Of a stretch of DNA of 64,000 nucleotides, positions 53,680-62,934 are shown piece after piece. The notes under the pieces are model-generated. The model was not told the DNA's origin. It made no database searches and saw nothing but the letters and a program-made list of their open reading frames with translations. Numbering within the stretch: the stretch's first letter is position 1; every line of letters begins with the position of its first letter. Origin of the DNA: Streptomyces sp. SDr-06 (GTDB lineage Bacteria; Actinomycetota; Actinomycetes; Streptomycetales; Streptomycetaceae); assembly GCF_003324565.1 (NCBI RefSeq), contig NZ_QOLA01000001.1:186001-250000 (forward strand). Reading direction: 5' to 3'. The position numbers and the translations under genes are program-made.

Positions 53680-55713
53680 ATGCCTCCCGTACGCCTTGCC
53701 ATCGTCGGATGCGGCGCAGCAGCGCGCGGCTGCCATCTGCCCGCCCTGCCCCCGCTCAAGGGTGATGTGCAACTGACCGCGCTGATCGACCACGACCCGC
53801 GGCAGGCCGAGGCCGCGCTCGCCCTCTACCGCGAACTCGGCGGCGAGGGCGCCGACCAGGTCGTGCTCGCCACCGACCCGTCCGAGGCCGCGGACGCCTT
53901 CGACGCGGCCGTGGTCGTCGTCCCGCACACCCGGCACGCCGAGACGGTGGCTGCGCTGCTCGCCTCCGGCAAGCACGTGCTGCTGGAGAAGCCGATGACC
54001 ACCTCGGTCGAGGACGCGCGCCGGCTGGCCGAGACCGCCGCCGGCGACCAGCGCACCGTGCTGGCCATGGCGCACCCGCGCCGCCTCTTCCCCGCCTATG
54101 CCTGGGTGCACCGCCTCATCAAGGACGGCGACCTGGGCAAGGTGCTCCGGGTCGAGTGGGCCGAGGGCCACCCCTACGCCTGGGAGCCGGTCTCCTGGTC
54201 GATGTTCGACCGCCGGCTGGCGGGCGGCGGGGTGCTCACCGACACCGCCTCACACGTCTTCGACACCCTGCTGTGGTGGCTCGGCCCGGACGTGGAGGTC
54301 GTCTCCTACGAGGACAACTCACTGGGCGGCGTGGAGACCGACGCCTCCGCGCACCTTCGCTTCGGCACGGTCGACGTGTTCGCCGACTTCAGCCGGCTGC
54401 GCGACCTCGGCATCGCCTGCAAGGTGGTCGGCACCGAGGCCACCGTGACCATCGGCACCGACTTCCCCGCCGGTGAGTGCACCCTGGTCACCGCGGGCGG
54501 CAAGGAGCTGCACCGCGGCGACGTCGAGGCGGTGGCCCCGGCCCAGGACGAGTGGGAGCTGCTGTTCACCGAGCAGCTGGCGAACTTCGCCGCCGCTTGC
54601 CGCGGGACGGCGGCCGCGCACTCCGGCCCCGAGGACGGCGTCCGTGTGGTGGAGCTGATCCAGCGGTGCTACGGCGGAGCGGAGCGCCGGCCCGAGCCGC
54701 AGCCGTGGGTCACCCGGCCCACCGGCGCACCGCGCGCCCTGGCCGGCCGCAGCGTGGCCGTCACCGGCGCGAGCGGGTTCATCGGCGGCCGGCTCGTCGA
54801 GCAGCTCGCGCTCACCACGGATGCCCACATCCGCCCGGTGGTGCGCGGATTCGGCCGTGCCGCCCGGCTCTCCATACTCCCGCAGGAGCGCATCGAGTTC
54901 CGGCGCGGCGACCTGCTGAGCGTGGCGAGCCTGCGCGAGGCATTCGCCGGCTGCGACACCGTGGTGCACTGCGCCTTCGGCAGCGAGGGCGACGAGTCCA
55001 CCCGCTGGGCCGCCACCGTCGAGGGCACCGCGAACGTGCTGACCGCCGCCCGGGAGGCCGGCGTACGGCGGGTGGTGCACATCAGCACGATCGACGTGTA
55101 CGACGCCAAGGGCACCGACTCGCTGACCGAGGACTCGGCGGCCCTGGCCGCCGATCCCGCGGACCGGGAGTACGAGCAGCAGAAGCTGGCCGCCGAGCAG
55201 GCGGTGCTGGCGGCCGCCGGCACGGACCTGGAGACAGTGGTCCTGCAGCCCGGCGTGGTCTACGGACCGTGGGCCGGCCAGTGGACCACCGCACAGCTCC
55301 AGCGCCCGGCCGAGGACTTCGCGGCCCTCCCCACGGGCGACAGCGGCGCGTGCAACGCGGTGTACGTGGACGACCTGGTCGACGCGGCGCTGCTGGCCGT
55401 CACGGCCGAGGGAGTCGCCGGGGAGCGCTTCCTCGTCGGCAATGGCGAACCGGTGAGCTGGGGCGCCTTCTTCGACGCGATCCGGGCGCTGCGGCAGCTC
55501 GGCGACCCGTCACCGGACGCCGGTACGGGCGCGGTACCGGAGTGGGAGCTGGAGCTGTACCGCTCCGAGGCGCGGGCCCGGTTCGACAAGGCGCGCGAGC
55601 GGCTCGGCTTCGAGGCGACGGTGGACTTCACCGAGGGTGTCGCGCTCACCGCCCGGTGGGCGGAATGGGCCGGGCTGCTCCCGACGGCGCGCACCGCGAA
55701 GGCCCGGGGATGA
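53680..55713 (+). CDS. Fusion of Gfo/Idh/MocA oxidoreductase and extended SDR epimerase
   Basis: 677 aa from ATG 53680 after GGAG. Residues 1 to about 345 are a MocA-type NAD(P) oxidoreductase (GCGAAARGCHLPAL, then EKP at 103-105). From about residue 357 an extended short-chain dehydrogenase begins (VTGASGFIGG near 363), with active-site Y498 and K502 in YEQQK and the sugar-nucleotide-type end. Such halves are normally separate genes. D-gulosamine is the C3,C4-epimer of glucosamine, so one half could invert C4 (GalE-like) and the other C3. This assignment is inference; the domains are clear. Confidence 0.85.
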   Translation: MPPVRLAIVGCGAAARGCHLPALPPLKGDVQLTALIDHDPRQAEAALALYRELGGEGADQVVLATDPSEAADAFDAAVVVVPHTRHAETVAALLASGKHVLLEKPMTTSVEDARRLAETAAGDQRTVLAMAHPRRLFPAYAWVHRLIKDGDLGKVLRVEWAEGHPYAWEPVSWSMFDRRLAGGGVLTDTASHVFDTLLWWLGPDVEVVSYEDNSLGGVETDASAHLRFGTVDVFADFSRLRDLGIACKVVGTEATVTIGTDFPAGECTLVTAGGKELHRGDVEAVAPAQDEWELLFTEQLANFAAACRGTAAAHSGPEDGVRVVELIQRCYGGAERRPEPQPWVTRPTGAPRALAGRSVAVTGASGFIGGRLVEQLALTTDAHIRPVVRGFGRAARLSILPQERIEFRRGDLLSVASLREAFAGCDTVVHCAFGSEGDESTRWAATVEGTANVLTAAREAGVRRVVHISTIDVYDAKGTDSLTEDSAALAADPADREYEQQKLAAEQAVLAAAGTDLETVVLQPGVVYGPWAGQWTTAQLQRPAEDFAALPTGDSGACNAVYVDDLVDAALLAVTAEGVAGERFLVGNGEPVSWGAFFDAIRALRQLGDPSPDAGTGAVPEWELELYRSEARARFDKARERLGFEATVDFTEGVALTARWAEWAGLLPTARTAKARG

Positions 55714-56456
55714 CCGGCATCACGGATGTCCTGGTGGTCGCGCCCCACCCGGACGACGATGTCATCGGCTGCGGCGGGTCCATCGCCAAGCATGTGCGCG
55801 ACGGTGCCCGGGTCACCGTGGTGATCGTCATCGGCCGGGAGCGCAGCGCGCTCGACGACGAGGTGAGCGACGCCGGTTTCGCCGCCGAGACCGAGGCCTC
55901 CGCCAAGGCTCTCGGGGTGCACCGCGTGGTCCAACTGGAGGAGCCGTCAAGGGACTTCGCGCTCACCCGGCGAGTCCACCTGGACCTCGTCCGGGTTCTG
56001 CGCGAGGTCCGCCCGCACGTGGTCTACCTGCCGCACGACAACGACGACGACGTCGAGCACCGGATGGTGCACCAACTGGCCACCGAGGCGCTGTGGATGG
56101 CCCAGTCCTCCTTCTTCCAGGAGGCCGGGCCGGAGCCGATGCCGGCGCCGCGGCTGGTGCTCGGGTACGAGGTGTGGGCGCCGATGGCCCGCTTCCAGTA
56201 CGCCGAGGACATCGGCGGGCAGATCGAGGCGAAGGTCGAGGCGATGCGGGCCTACGTCTCGCAACTGCGGCACGCGGCCTGGGACGAGGGGATCCGGGGA
56301 CTGGCCCTCTACCGGGGTGCGGTGACCGCGGGCTCGGGGTACGCGGAGGTGTTCCAGGTGATCGGCCTCAACTCCCCGGCGCACGCCGCTGTTTCGGGAA
56401 CGGGATCGGGCGTCTCGGGGACGGGCTCCGGTGCGGCTGGGGGAGGCGGGTCGTGA
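55710..56456 (+). CDS. PIG-L/LmbE family deacetylase
   Basis: 248 aa; ATG 55710 overlaps the fusion gene stop (ATGA). The zinc motif VAPHPDDDVIGCGG is at residues 9-22, and the second His pair is in HDNDDDVEHRMVHQL near residue 110. The family removes N-acetyl from GlcNAc-type sugars. In a streptothricin-type pathway it would deacetylate the amino sugar after glycosyl transfer. The last 25 residues are a Gly/Ser/Thr tail (SGTGSG twice), dispensable in appearance. Confidence 0.87.
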   Translation: MTGITDVLVVAPHPDDDVIGCGGSIAKHVRDGARVTVVIVIGRERSALDDEVSDAGFAAETEASAKALGVHRVVQLEEPSRDFALTRRVHLDLVRVLREVRPHVVYLPHDNDDDVEHRMVHQLATEALWMAQSSFFQEAGPEPMPAPRLVLGYEVWAPMARFQYAEDIGGQIEAKVEAMRAYVSQLRHAAWDEGIRGLALYRGAVTAGSGYAEVFQVIGLNSPAHAAVSGTGSGVSGTGSGAAGGGGS

Positions 56457-57685
56457 TCGACCGGGTTCTGGCCTGCGGCCTCGGCAGCGGCATGGACCAT
56501 TCGCTGGCCGAACTGCGCCGGATGCGGCTGGAGCTGGTGGTGGCCACCGACCGTCCCACCGACCGGGTCCGCGCGGCCGCGGACATCCTGCTGGTGTGCG
56601 ACCCGCACGACACGGTGGCGGTGCTCGCCGAACTGGGGGCGGCGGGCATCGACCGTCTGGACGGGGTGTTCTCGCTCGGCGCGGACAACCCGCCGGTGAT
56701 CAGCGCCGTCGCACGGCGCTTCGGCTGCCCCGGGCTGCCCGTGGAGACGGCACTCAACTGCACGCTCAAAGACCGGCGGCTGGCGATCCTGCGCGAGGCG
56801 GGGCTGCCGATGCCCCGGCACGCGGTCGCCGAGGGGGTGGACGAAGCCGTGGAGGCGGTCGCCGCGCTCGGGCTGCCGGCCGTGATCAAGCCCTGCGACC
56901 AGACCGGCTCACTGGGCGTGATGAAGGTGGAATCGGCCGACCGGGTCAGGGAGATCGCTGCCGAGGCGCTGCGCCTGAGTCCTGGCGGCCGCATCGTCAT
57001 CGAGGAGTTCCTGGAGGGCACCGAGCACACGCTGGCGGCCTTCCTGGTCGACGGCGAGTTCCATCTGATCGGCCTCGCGGATCGCGAGTACGGGCGCAAG
57101 GAGGAGTTCGCCCCGTACTTCTTCGAGGGCGGCGACACCCTGCCCAGCCGGCTCACGCCGGAGCAGGCCGAGGAGGTCACCGAGACGGTACGCCGCGGCG
57201 CCGAGGCGCTGCGGCTGGACCCGGCGGTGATCAACACGGACATCCTGCGGACCCGGGACGGCCGGGTGGTGCTCCTTGAGATCACCTGCCGGCTGACCGG
57301 CGCCCGGATCGCCACCGAGGTGATGCGGCTGGCCACCGGCGTGGACCCGCTGCCCAATGTGGTCCGGCTCGCGCTGGGCCGCCCGCTGGAGCCGGCCGAG
57401 CTGGTGCCGACCCGCCGGGCGGCGGCCGTCCAGCGGTTCCTGCCGGCCGACGGCGGGGTCGTGGAGTGGGTCGGCAACCCCCGGGACGTCGCCCGCCGGG
57501 CCGGCGTGCACGACGTCTTCTGGGGGACCCCGCTGCGGCCCGGGACGGTGCTGCCGCCGTACACCGGCGGGTCCGAGGTACTGGCGGGGACGATCACGCA
57601 CGCCCGCAGCCTGGCCGAGGCCGAGTCGATCGCGCGGCGCACCCTGGCCGCCCTGCCGCTCCGGTTCAAGGACCCGACCACGTGA
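56453..57685 (+). CDS. ATP-grasp ligase (biotin-carboxylase-like fold)
   Basis: 410 aa; GTG 56453 overlaps the PIG-L stop. It has an N-terminal Rossmann-like domain, the ATP-binding strand LPAVIKPCDQTGSLGV near residue 145, IVIEEFLEGTEHT near 182, and the metal region VVLLEITCR near 270. The usual metal-site Asn after EI is Thr. It likely forms an amide or lactam through an acyl phosphate. In this cluster the candidates are closing the capreomycidine/streptolidine lactam or joining beta-lysine. Which one cannot be told from sequence. Confidence 0.8.
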   Translation: MIDRVLACGLGSGMDHSLAELRRMRLELVVATDRPTDRVRAAADILLVCDPHDTVAVLAELGAAGIDRLDGVFSLGADNPPVISAVARRFGCPGLPVETALNCTLKDRRLAILREAGLPMPRHAVAEGVDEAVEAVAALGLPAVIKPCDQTGSLGVMKVESADRVREIAAEALRLSPGGRIVIEEFLEGTEHTLAAFLVDGEFHLIGLADREYGRKEEFAPYFFEGGDTLPSRLTPEQAEEVTETVRRGAEALRLDPAVINTDILRTRDGRVVLLEITCRLTGARIATEVMRLATGVDPLPNVVRLALGRPLEPAELVPTRRAAAVQRFLPADGGVVEWVGNPRDVARRAGVHDVFWGTPLRPGTVLPPYTGGSEVLAGTITHARSLAEAESIARRTLAALPLRFKDPTT

Positions 57686-57720
57686 ACACCGATACCGCCG
57701 ACATGAGGAGGGACCCCTAC

Positions 57721-58800
57721 ATGGCCACCGACCTGGTGGACGAGGCCGCGGTCGAGAAGGGCATCGCACGGACGAGTGTGGTCATCGCGCTGCGCGACGA
57801 TCTGCGGATCGCCGACTGCATTGACTCGATCGACGAGGACGTCGAGATCGTGCTGGCGCTCAACGGCCCCAGCGACGCCGTCAAGAAGCTGATCGCGGAG
57901 CATCCGAGGCCGCTGACGGTCACCGAGATCGAGGACGTCGGCAATCTGGGCGCGGCCTACAACGCCGGGGCCGCGGCCACCGGCAACCAGTACCTGCTGC
58001 TGATGGACTCCGACTGCACCTTCGCCCCGGGCGTGGTGCGCATGATGGTCCGGGCGGTGCTCACCGAGCCGGTGGTCAAGGGTCAGGTGGTGTACGGGGA
58101 CTCGGACGGCCTGCTGAGCAAATTGACCGCCCGGGTGCGGGAGTTCGACGAGGGCGACTACGTCAGCGCGCTGTCGCCGCCGCTCATCTACAACCGGGCG
58201 ATCGCCGACCACATCGGCGGCTACCACTTCGACGAACTGATCCACTGGTGCGAGGACCGGGAGTTCGACTTCCGGCTCCAGTTGGCCGGGATCCCCGTGT
58301 TCTACCTCCCGGAGGCACGGATCTTCCACGACGCCCAGCACGGCTTCGCGAACATGCGCAGCTACTTCCGCTACGGCGTCGGCGAGGGCATCGCGCAGGA
58401 GACCGGGGTCTTCACCACGCCTGCCGTGCCGGTGGTGTGGCGGCTGTTCGAGGCTTCCCGGACCCTGGTGCAGTGCGCGCGGGCCAAGGGCGTGGGTGCG
58501 GCGGCGTACTACGCGCTGCTGAAGGCGGCCTTCCACACAGGTACCGCGCATCATCTGCTCAACGACCCGTACCAGGTGCGGGACCGCTACCCGGTCGCGG
58601 CCAAGCGGGCGCGGATGGTGCGCTCGATCCCGCAGCACAGCACCCGGCTTTCGAAGGCCCAGCTGCGGCGGCTGCGCCGCGCGCACTGGGAGGCCGGGCG
58701 GAAGATCGAGAAGGTCGCGGACCTTTCGGTCTTCCACCCGGACGCCGCGGGTCCGGGCCGCCCCTCAGCCGTCGATGAGCCGCGGCAGCAGCAGGCGTGA
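57721..58800 (+). CDS. Family 2 glycosyltransferase
   Basis: 359 aa. ATG 57721 is preferred because GAGGAGGGA lies 7 bases upstream; the frame is also open from GTG 57682, which overlaps the ATP-grasp stop. It is a GT-A fold: SVVIALRDD near the start, GNLGAAYNAGAAATGNQYLLLMDSDCTF with the DxD motif (DSD), and the acceptor region WCEDREFDFRLQL. It would transfer the N-acetylhexosamine to the guanidine moiety. Its end overlaps the convergent CocE-type gene by 36 bases. Confidence 0.85.
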   Translation: MATDLVDEAAVEKGIARTSVVIALRDDLRIADCIDSIDEDVEIVLALNGPSDAVKKLIAEHPRPLTVTEIEDVGNLGAAYNAGAAATGNQYLLLMDSDCTFAPGVVRMMVRAVLTEPVVKGQVVYGDSDGLLSKLTARVREFDEGDYVSALSPPLIYNRAIADHIGGYHFDELIHWCEDREFDFRLQLAGIPVFYLPEARIFHDAQHGFANMRSYFRYGVGEGIAQETGVFTTPAVPVVWRLFEASRTLVQCARAKGVGAAAYYALLKAAFHTGTAHHLLNDPYQVRDRYPVAAKRARMVRSIPQHSTRLSKAQLRRLRRAHWEAGRKIEKVADLSVFHPDAAGPGRPSAVDEPRQQQA

Positions 58801-60441
58801 GGGGTGGTCTCCGCCATGGTGGACGGTGTGGTGGGCCACCACCCGCGGGTGCACGTCGAAGCGGGGCGCGTTGCTGCCGGCGATCTCCAGCCGGACGCGG
58901 TGGTCCCGGCGGAAGACATGGCCGACGGCGCCGAGCCGGACGGTGACCTCGACGGCCGGCCCGTGGGCGGGCGCCCTGTCCTCTCCCGGCGCGGTGGAGG
59001 CGCGTGCGGCCGGCTCGTCCGCGCGCGCCTCCGTCCGCTCGGCGCGGGGCTCCAGCCGCCGGACGCCGTCGCAGAGGATCTCCGCCCGGCCGTCCGGGGC
59101 CACGTCCACCAGCTTGGCGGTCACATCGGCACCCGCGGCGTCGGGTGTGACGAACACCGTCAGCTCGATTTCTCCGATCACGGTGAGCGGGTCGGCGAGC
59201 CGCGGGGTTGTGAAGCAGCGCACATCGGGGCGCCGTTCCACCTCGCGCTGGTCCAGCGGGCCGCAGTCGCCGCCGACGTACTGCCCGGGCAGGGCGGTGG
59301 CTCCGCCGGTGGTGGGGACGGGGTCGGCCGGGTCGTGACGGATCACGTCGCGGCCCGGAGCGCCGGGGGCGGCTTCGGTGAGCGTGCGACCGGCCAGGTG
59401 CAGGACGTAGGGCTCGGTGCCGGGGACGGGCCAGTCCGGAAAGCCGCACCACTGGTCGGCGCCGGTGAGGAAGAGCCGCACCGGGGGGCCGTCGGAGGCG
59501 GCCGGGTTGGGGCGCAGGTGCCGGTCGAAATGGGCCAGGTGGAGTCCGGTCACGTCCACATGCTGTTCGTCGGCGGCAATTCCGTAACGGCGCTGCGGGA
59601 AAATGCCGTCCGTGACGCAATGGGACCAGGGACCGACCACCAGGTGCGCCGTGCCGCCCTCGGCCCGGATCCCGCGGAAATTCTCAAGAGCGCCCGACAG
59701 GAAAATGTCGTACCAGCCGGTGATGTTGAGCGTCGGCGCCTTGATCGCGGAATAGGACTCGCGGGGCGCGGACCGCCGCCAATACGCGTCGCCGGTCGCC
59801 GTGCCGCGCCATTCAGGGTAATAGGGTGCGAGCCGGTCCAGGAGGCCGGTGGCGCGGGCGGGATCACGGTAGAGCTCGTCGATCCGGTCGACGGCCTCGG
59901 CCACCTCGCGTTCCACGGCGGGGTCGAGACCGGCGCCGGTGAGCAGCAGATCGTAGAGCACCCAGTAGAGGATGAAGCCGAGTTGGAAGGCGCCGCCCTG
60001 GTATGTCCAGCCCTCGTCGAAGCCGGAGCCGGCCACCTGAGGTGCCACCGCTCCCAGGCCAGGCGGGCTCTCGGCGGCCGCGAGCAGCGCCGCCATGCCT
60101 TCGTAGGACCTGCCGAACAGGCCCGCCGACCCGTCGCACCAGGACTGTCCGGCCGCCCAGGCCACGGTGTCCGCGCCGTCCTCGGCCTCGCGCCAGTACG
60201 GCTCGAAGCGGCCGCCGGAGCCGAACCGCCCGCGCACGTCCTGCACCAGCAGGGCATATCCGGCACGCACCAGCCGCAGGCCGTCGACGGAGGCCCCGCC
60301 GGGATTTCCGGATTTCCCATAGGGAGTTCGCCGGATGAGTACGGGAACGGGTACAGAAGTGTCCGGACGGTAGAGGTCCGCGCTCAATAAGACCCCGTCC
60401 CGCACGGGTATTTCCAGGTCGTGTTCAACAATGATACGCAC
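58765..60441 (-). CDS. CocE/NonD-type serine hydrolase (X-Pro dipeptidyl-peptidase family)
   Basis: 558 aa from GTG 60441 (RIIVEHDLEIPVRDGVLLSADLYRP is the family start). Nucleophile FGRSYEGM is near residue 120, the Asp is in GWYDIFLSGALENF near 245, and the His is in VGPWSHC near 275. The C-terminal jelly-roll domain is present. These enzymes cleave acyl bonds in peptides or esters. In a peptide-antibiotic cluster it could trim a protected precursor or inactivate the product. It is transcribed against the cluster and is divergent from A2 with only 34 bases between starts. Confidence 0.85.
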   Translation of the reverse strand: MRIIVEHDLEIPVRDGVLLSADLYRPDTSVPVPVLIRRTPYGKSGNPGGASVDGLRLVRAGYALLVQDVRGRFGSGGRFEPYWREAEDGADTVAWAAGQSWCDGSAGLFGRSYEGMAALLAAAESPPGLGAVAPQVAGSGFDEGWTYQGGAFQLGFILYWVLYDLLLTGAGLDPAVEREVAEAVDRIDELYRDPARATGLLDRLAPYYPEWRGTATGDAYWRRSAPRESYSAIKAPTLNITGWYDIFLSGALENFRGIRAEGGTAHLVVGPWSHCVTDGIFPQRRYGIAADEQHVDVTGLHLAHFDRHLRPNPAASDGPPVRLFLTGADQWCGFPDWPVPGTEPYVLHLAGRTLTEAAPGAPGRDVIRHDPADPVPTTGGATALPGQYVGGDCGPLDQREVERRPDVRCFTTPRLADPLTVIGEIELTVFVTPDAAGADVTAKLVDVAPDGRAEILCDGVRRLEPRAERTEARADEPAARASTAPGEDRAPAHGPAVEVTVRLGAVGHVFRRDHRVRLEIAGSNAPRFDVHPRVVAHHTVHHGGDHPSRLLLPRLIDG

Positions 60442-60475
60442 CCGCCAATATTCCAACAGAACAAGGAATTTGACA
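60442..60475. promoter_or_regulatory. 34-base AT-rich gap between divergent starts
   Basis: This is the only space between the CocE-type GTG (60441) and the A2 ATG (60476). It is AT-rich for this genome (CCAATATTCC) and carries the A2 ribosome site AAGGAA. At least one promoter must lie inside a neighbouring coding region, or a transcript must be leaderless. Confidence 0.45.
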
Positions 60476-61999
60476 ATGCGCTCCGCCGACATCGCTTTTC
60501 TGGAACCCTTCTTCGCGGTCGCCCGCGCCGATCCCGGCCGGCCTGCCGTGGTCGACAACGGACTGGCGGTCGGCTACGGCACGCTGGCCCGCTGGGCGCG
60601 GTCCGTCGCCCAGGCCGTCGAGCCCCGCGCGGACGGCCCGCAGCCGCCCGTGGGCATCGTCGTGCACCACTCCGCCCGCGATGTCGCGGCGGTGCTCGGT
60701 GTGCTGGCCGCGGGACGGGCGTACGTACCGCTGGAGGCGGAGTATCCGGCGGCGCATCTGACCGCCACCCTGGAGCGGGTGGGCTGCCGGGAGGCGGTGG
60801 CCACCGCCGAGGGCGGCTACCAGCCGCCGGTGGAGCGGGTGATCCGGCCGCGCTGGACGACATCAGGTCCGGACCCGGCGCACCACGGCACCGGACCGGC
60901 CTGGCTCCCGTCGGCCAGGGCCGAGGATCCGGCGTATGTGCTCTTCACCTCGGGCTCCACGGGGGATCCCAAGGGGGTCGTCGTGCCTCACCGGGCGCTG
61001 GCTGCCGTCGTGCCGGAGCTGCGCGCACTGTACGGCATCGACGCGGACTCGGTGGCCCTGCACTTCCACGGGGCGGGCGGCGACACCAGCCTGGAGGAGA
61101 TCCTGCCGACCCTGACGGCCGGGGCCACCCTGATCATCGACGACGCCGCACGGGAGCGGTTCACTCAGGTGGTCACGGATCAGGACGTCTCGGTCGCGGT
61201 GCTGCCGACGGGCTTCTGGAACAGCCTGGTCGGGGACCTGCTGCACCAGGGCGCCCAACTCCCCGACTGCTTACGGACCCTGGTGATCGGCGGCGAGGCG
61301 GTCCGCGCGGACATGCTGGAGCGCTGGCATCTCCTGGACACCGGCGGCATCCGGCTGCTGAACACGTACGGCTCCACGGAGACCGCGCTGGTCACGCACG
61401 CGATCGCGCTGGCCGGGCCGGGCGCGGCCCCGCCGGCGGCGACCGGCGAGGATCTGCCGATCGGGTTCCCGCTGCCGCATGTGGGGCAACGCGTCGACGA
61501 GGCGGGCGAGTTGCACGTGTCCGGGCCGAGCCTGGCGCTCGGCTACCACGACCATCCCGAGGCGACGGCCGCCCGGTTCACGGACAGCGGCGACGGCACC
61601 CGCTGGTACCGGACCGGGGACCTGGTGAGCACCGCGCCCGGTGGGGGGCTGGTGTTCCGCGGCCGCTCCGACCACCAGGTGAAGATCCGCGGCCACCGGG
61701 TCGACCTGCTGGACGTGGAGGCGCTGATCGGGCGCTGCGAGGGGGTCGCCGCCGTCGCGGCGGCCCGGGTCGAGGGCCGCACGCACACCTCCCTCGCGGC
61801 CTTCTTCGTCCCGGCGCCACAGCAGCTGCCGGACGAAGTGGCGGCCCGGATCCGGGGACAGCTGACGCGCACCGCACCAAGCCACATGGTGCCGAGCCGG
61901 ATCGTCGCGGTCACCGCCCTCGAACAGACCCACACCGGCAAGGTCGACCGGAACGCCACCCGGGACCGCCACCTCGGCACGGGGGTGACGGCACCGTGA
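60476..61999 (+). CDS. Free-standing NRPS adenylation enzyme (A2)
   Basis: 507 aa from ATG 60476. Core motifs are FTSGSTGDPKG, YGSTETA, YRTGD, HQVKIRGHRVD and HTGKVDR; there is no carrier domain. It is clearly paralogous to A1 (41330-42847) over its full length. The specificity positions, read by hand, are D-T-E-V-V-G-T-L-V-K, differing from A1 at one site. Two related free-standing A enzymes plus an A-PCP match the logic of streptothricin beta-lysine polymerisation. It begins a rightward operon with the phosphotransferase. Confidence 0.86.
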   Translation: MRSADIAFLEPFFAVARADPGRPAVVDNGLAVGYGTLARWARSVAQAVEPRADGPQPPVGIVVHHSARDVAAVLGVLAAGRAYVPLEAEYPAAHLTATLERVGCREAVATAEGGYQPPVERVIRPRWTTSGPDPAHHGTGPAWLPSARAEDPAYVLFTSGSTGDPKGVVVPHRALAAVVPELRALYGIDADSVALHFHGAGGDTSLEEILPTLTAGATLIIDDAARERFTQVVTDQDVSVAVLPTGFWNSLVGDLLHQGAQLPDCLRTLVIGGEAVRADMLERWHLLDTGGIRLLNTYGSTETALVTHAIALAGPGAAPPAATGEDLPIGFPLPHVGQRVDEAGELHVSGPSLALGYHDHPEATAARFTDSGDGTRWYRTGDLVSTAPGGGLVFRGRSDHQVKIRGHRVDLLDVEALIGRCEGVAAVAAARVEGRTHTSLAAFFVPAPQQLPDEVAARIRGQLTRTAPSHMVPSRIVAVTALEQTHTGKVDRNATRDRHLGTGVTAP

Positions 62000-62934
62000 C
62001 CGCGGACCCGACCGCCAATCCGGGGGCCGATCCGGCCGAGTTGGCCGCGTACGCCTCGGAGCTGCTGGGCGTCCGGCTGGACCCGGCCTCCGCCCGCCTG
62101 GACGAGTCCGGCTGGGACTTCCAGGTCACGCACATCCTCGACACGCGGGGCGCCCCCTGGATCCTGCGGCGCCCCCGCCGCCCGGAGGCCGTGCGGCAAC
62201 TGGCCGTGGAAGGCGAGGTGTTGGCAGCCGTACGGGACCGGGTGCCGGTGCCGGTGCCCGACTGGCGGCTGAGCACGCCCTGGCTCGTCGCCTACCCGCG
62301 GCTGCCCGGGGAGCCTGCCGGAACGGAGGACCAGAACACCCTGGTCTACGAGTGGGCCATCGACCCGCTGGCGCATCCGGAGAAGTACCTCGTGCCGCTG
62401 GCCCAGACCTTGGTCGCCGTGCACGCCACGCCGACCGGGGAGCTGGACCGGCTTGAGGAGACGGCGGCCACGACCCCCGACGGGATGCGCGCGGCGGTGG
62501 CGGCCAGGCTGGCCCGGGCCTGCGCCGAACTGCGGCTGCCCCGCGCGCGGATCCGGCGCTGGCAGGCATGGCTGGACGACGACGCCCTGTGGCCCGACCG
62601 GCTGGCCCTGGTCCACGGGGACGTCCACCCCGGGCACACCCTCGTCACCCGCCCGGCAGCCGGACCGCCCTGCCTGTCCGGGCTGCTCGACTGGGCCAAC
62701 GCGGGCCTCGGAGACCCGGCAGCCGACTTCGTCGACCTGCTGTACGCGGGCGGGCCGCCCGTCCTCGACCGGCTGCTGGAGGCGTACCGGGCGGCGGGCG
62801 GCGAGGTCCGGCCCACCCTGCGCGCGCACATCCTCGCCCGCGCCTCGTTCCTGTGGGTGCACGTGGCGCTACGCGGCCTGGACACCGGCCGCCCGGCGTG
62901 GGTGCACACCGCCATGACCCGGCTCGCCGCATGA
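61996..62934 (+). CDS. APH-type phosphotransferase, possible self-resistance
   Basis: 312 aa; GTG 61996 overlaps the A2 stop (GTGA). The kinase-like fold has the catalytic loop LVHGDVHPGHTL near residue 205 and the metal motif LDWANAGLGDPAADF near 230. The layout is nearest to macrolide/aminoglycoside phosphotransferases. In an antibiotic cluster this usually phosphorylates the product or a precursor for self-protection, as viomycin phosphotransferase does. The substrate here is inference. Confidence 0.8.
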   Translation: MTADPTANPGADPAELAAYASELLGVRLDPASARLDESGWDFQVTHILDTRGAPWILRRPRRPEAVRQLAVEGEVLAAVRDRVPVPVPDWRLSTPWLVAYPRLPGEPAGTEDQNTLVYEWAIDPLAHPEKYLVPLAQTLVAVHATPTGELDRLEETAATTPDGMRAAVAARLARACAELRLPRARIRRWQAWLDDDALWPDRLALVHGDVHPGHTLVTRPAAGPPCLSGLLDWANAGLGDPAADFVDLLYAGGPPVLDRLLEAYRAAGGEVRPTLRAHILARASFLWVHVALRGLDTGRPAWVHTAMTRLAA

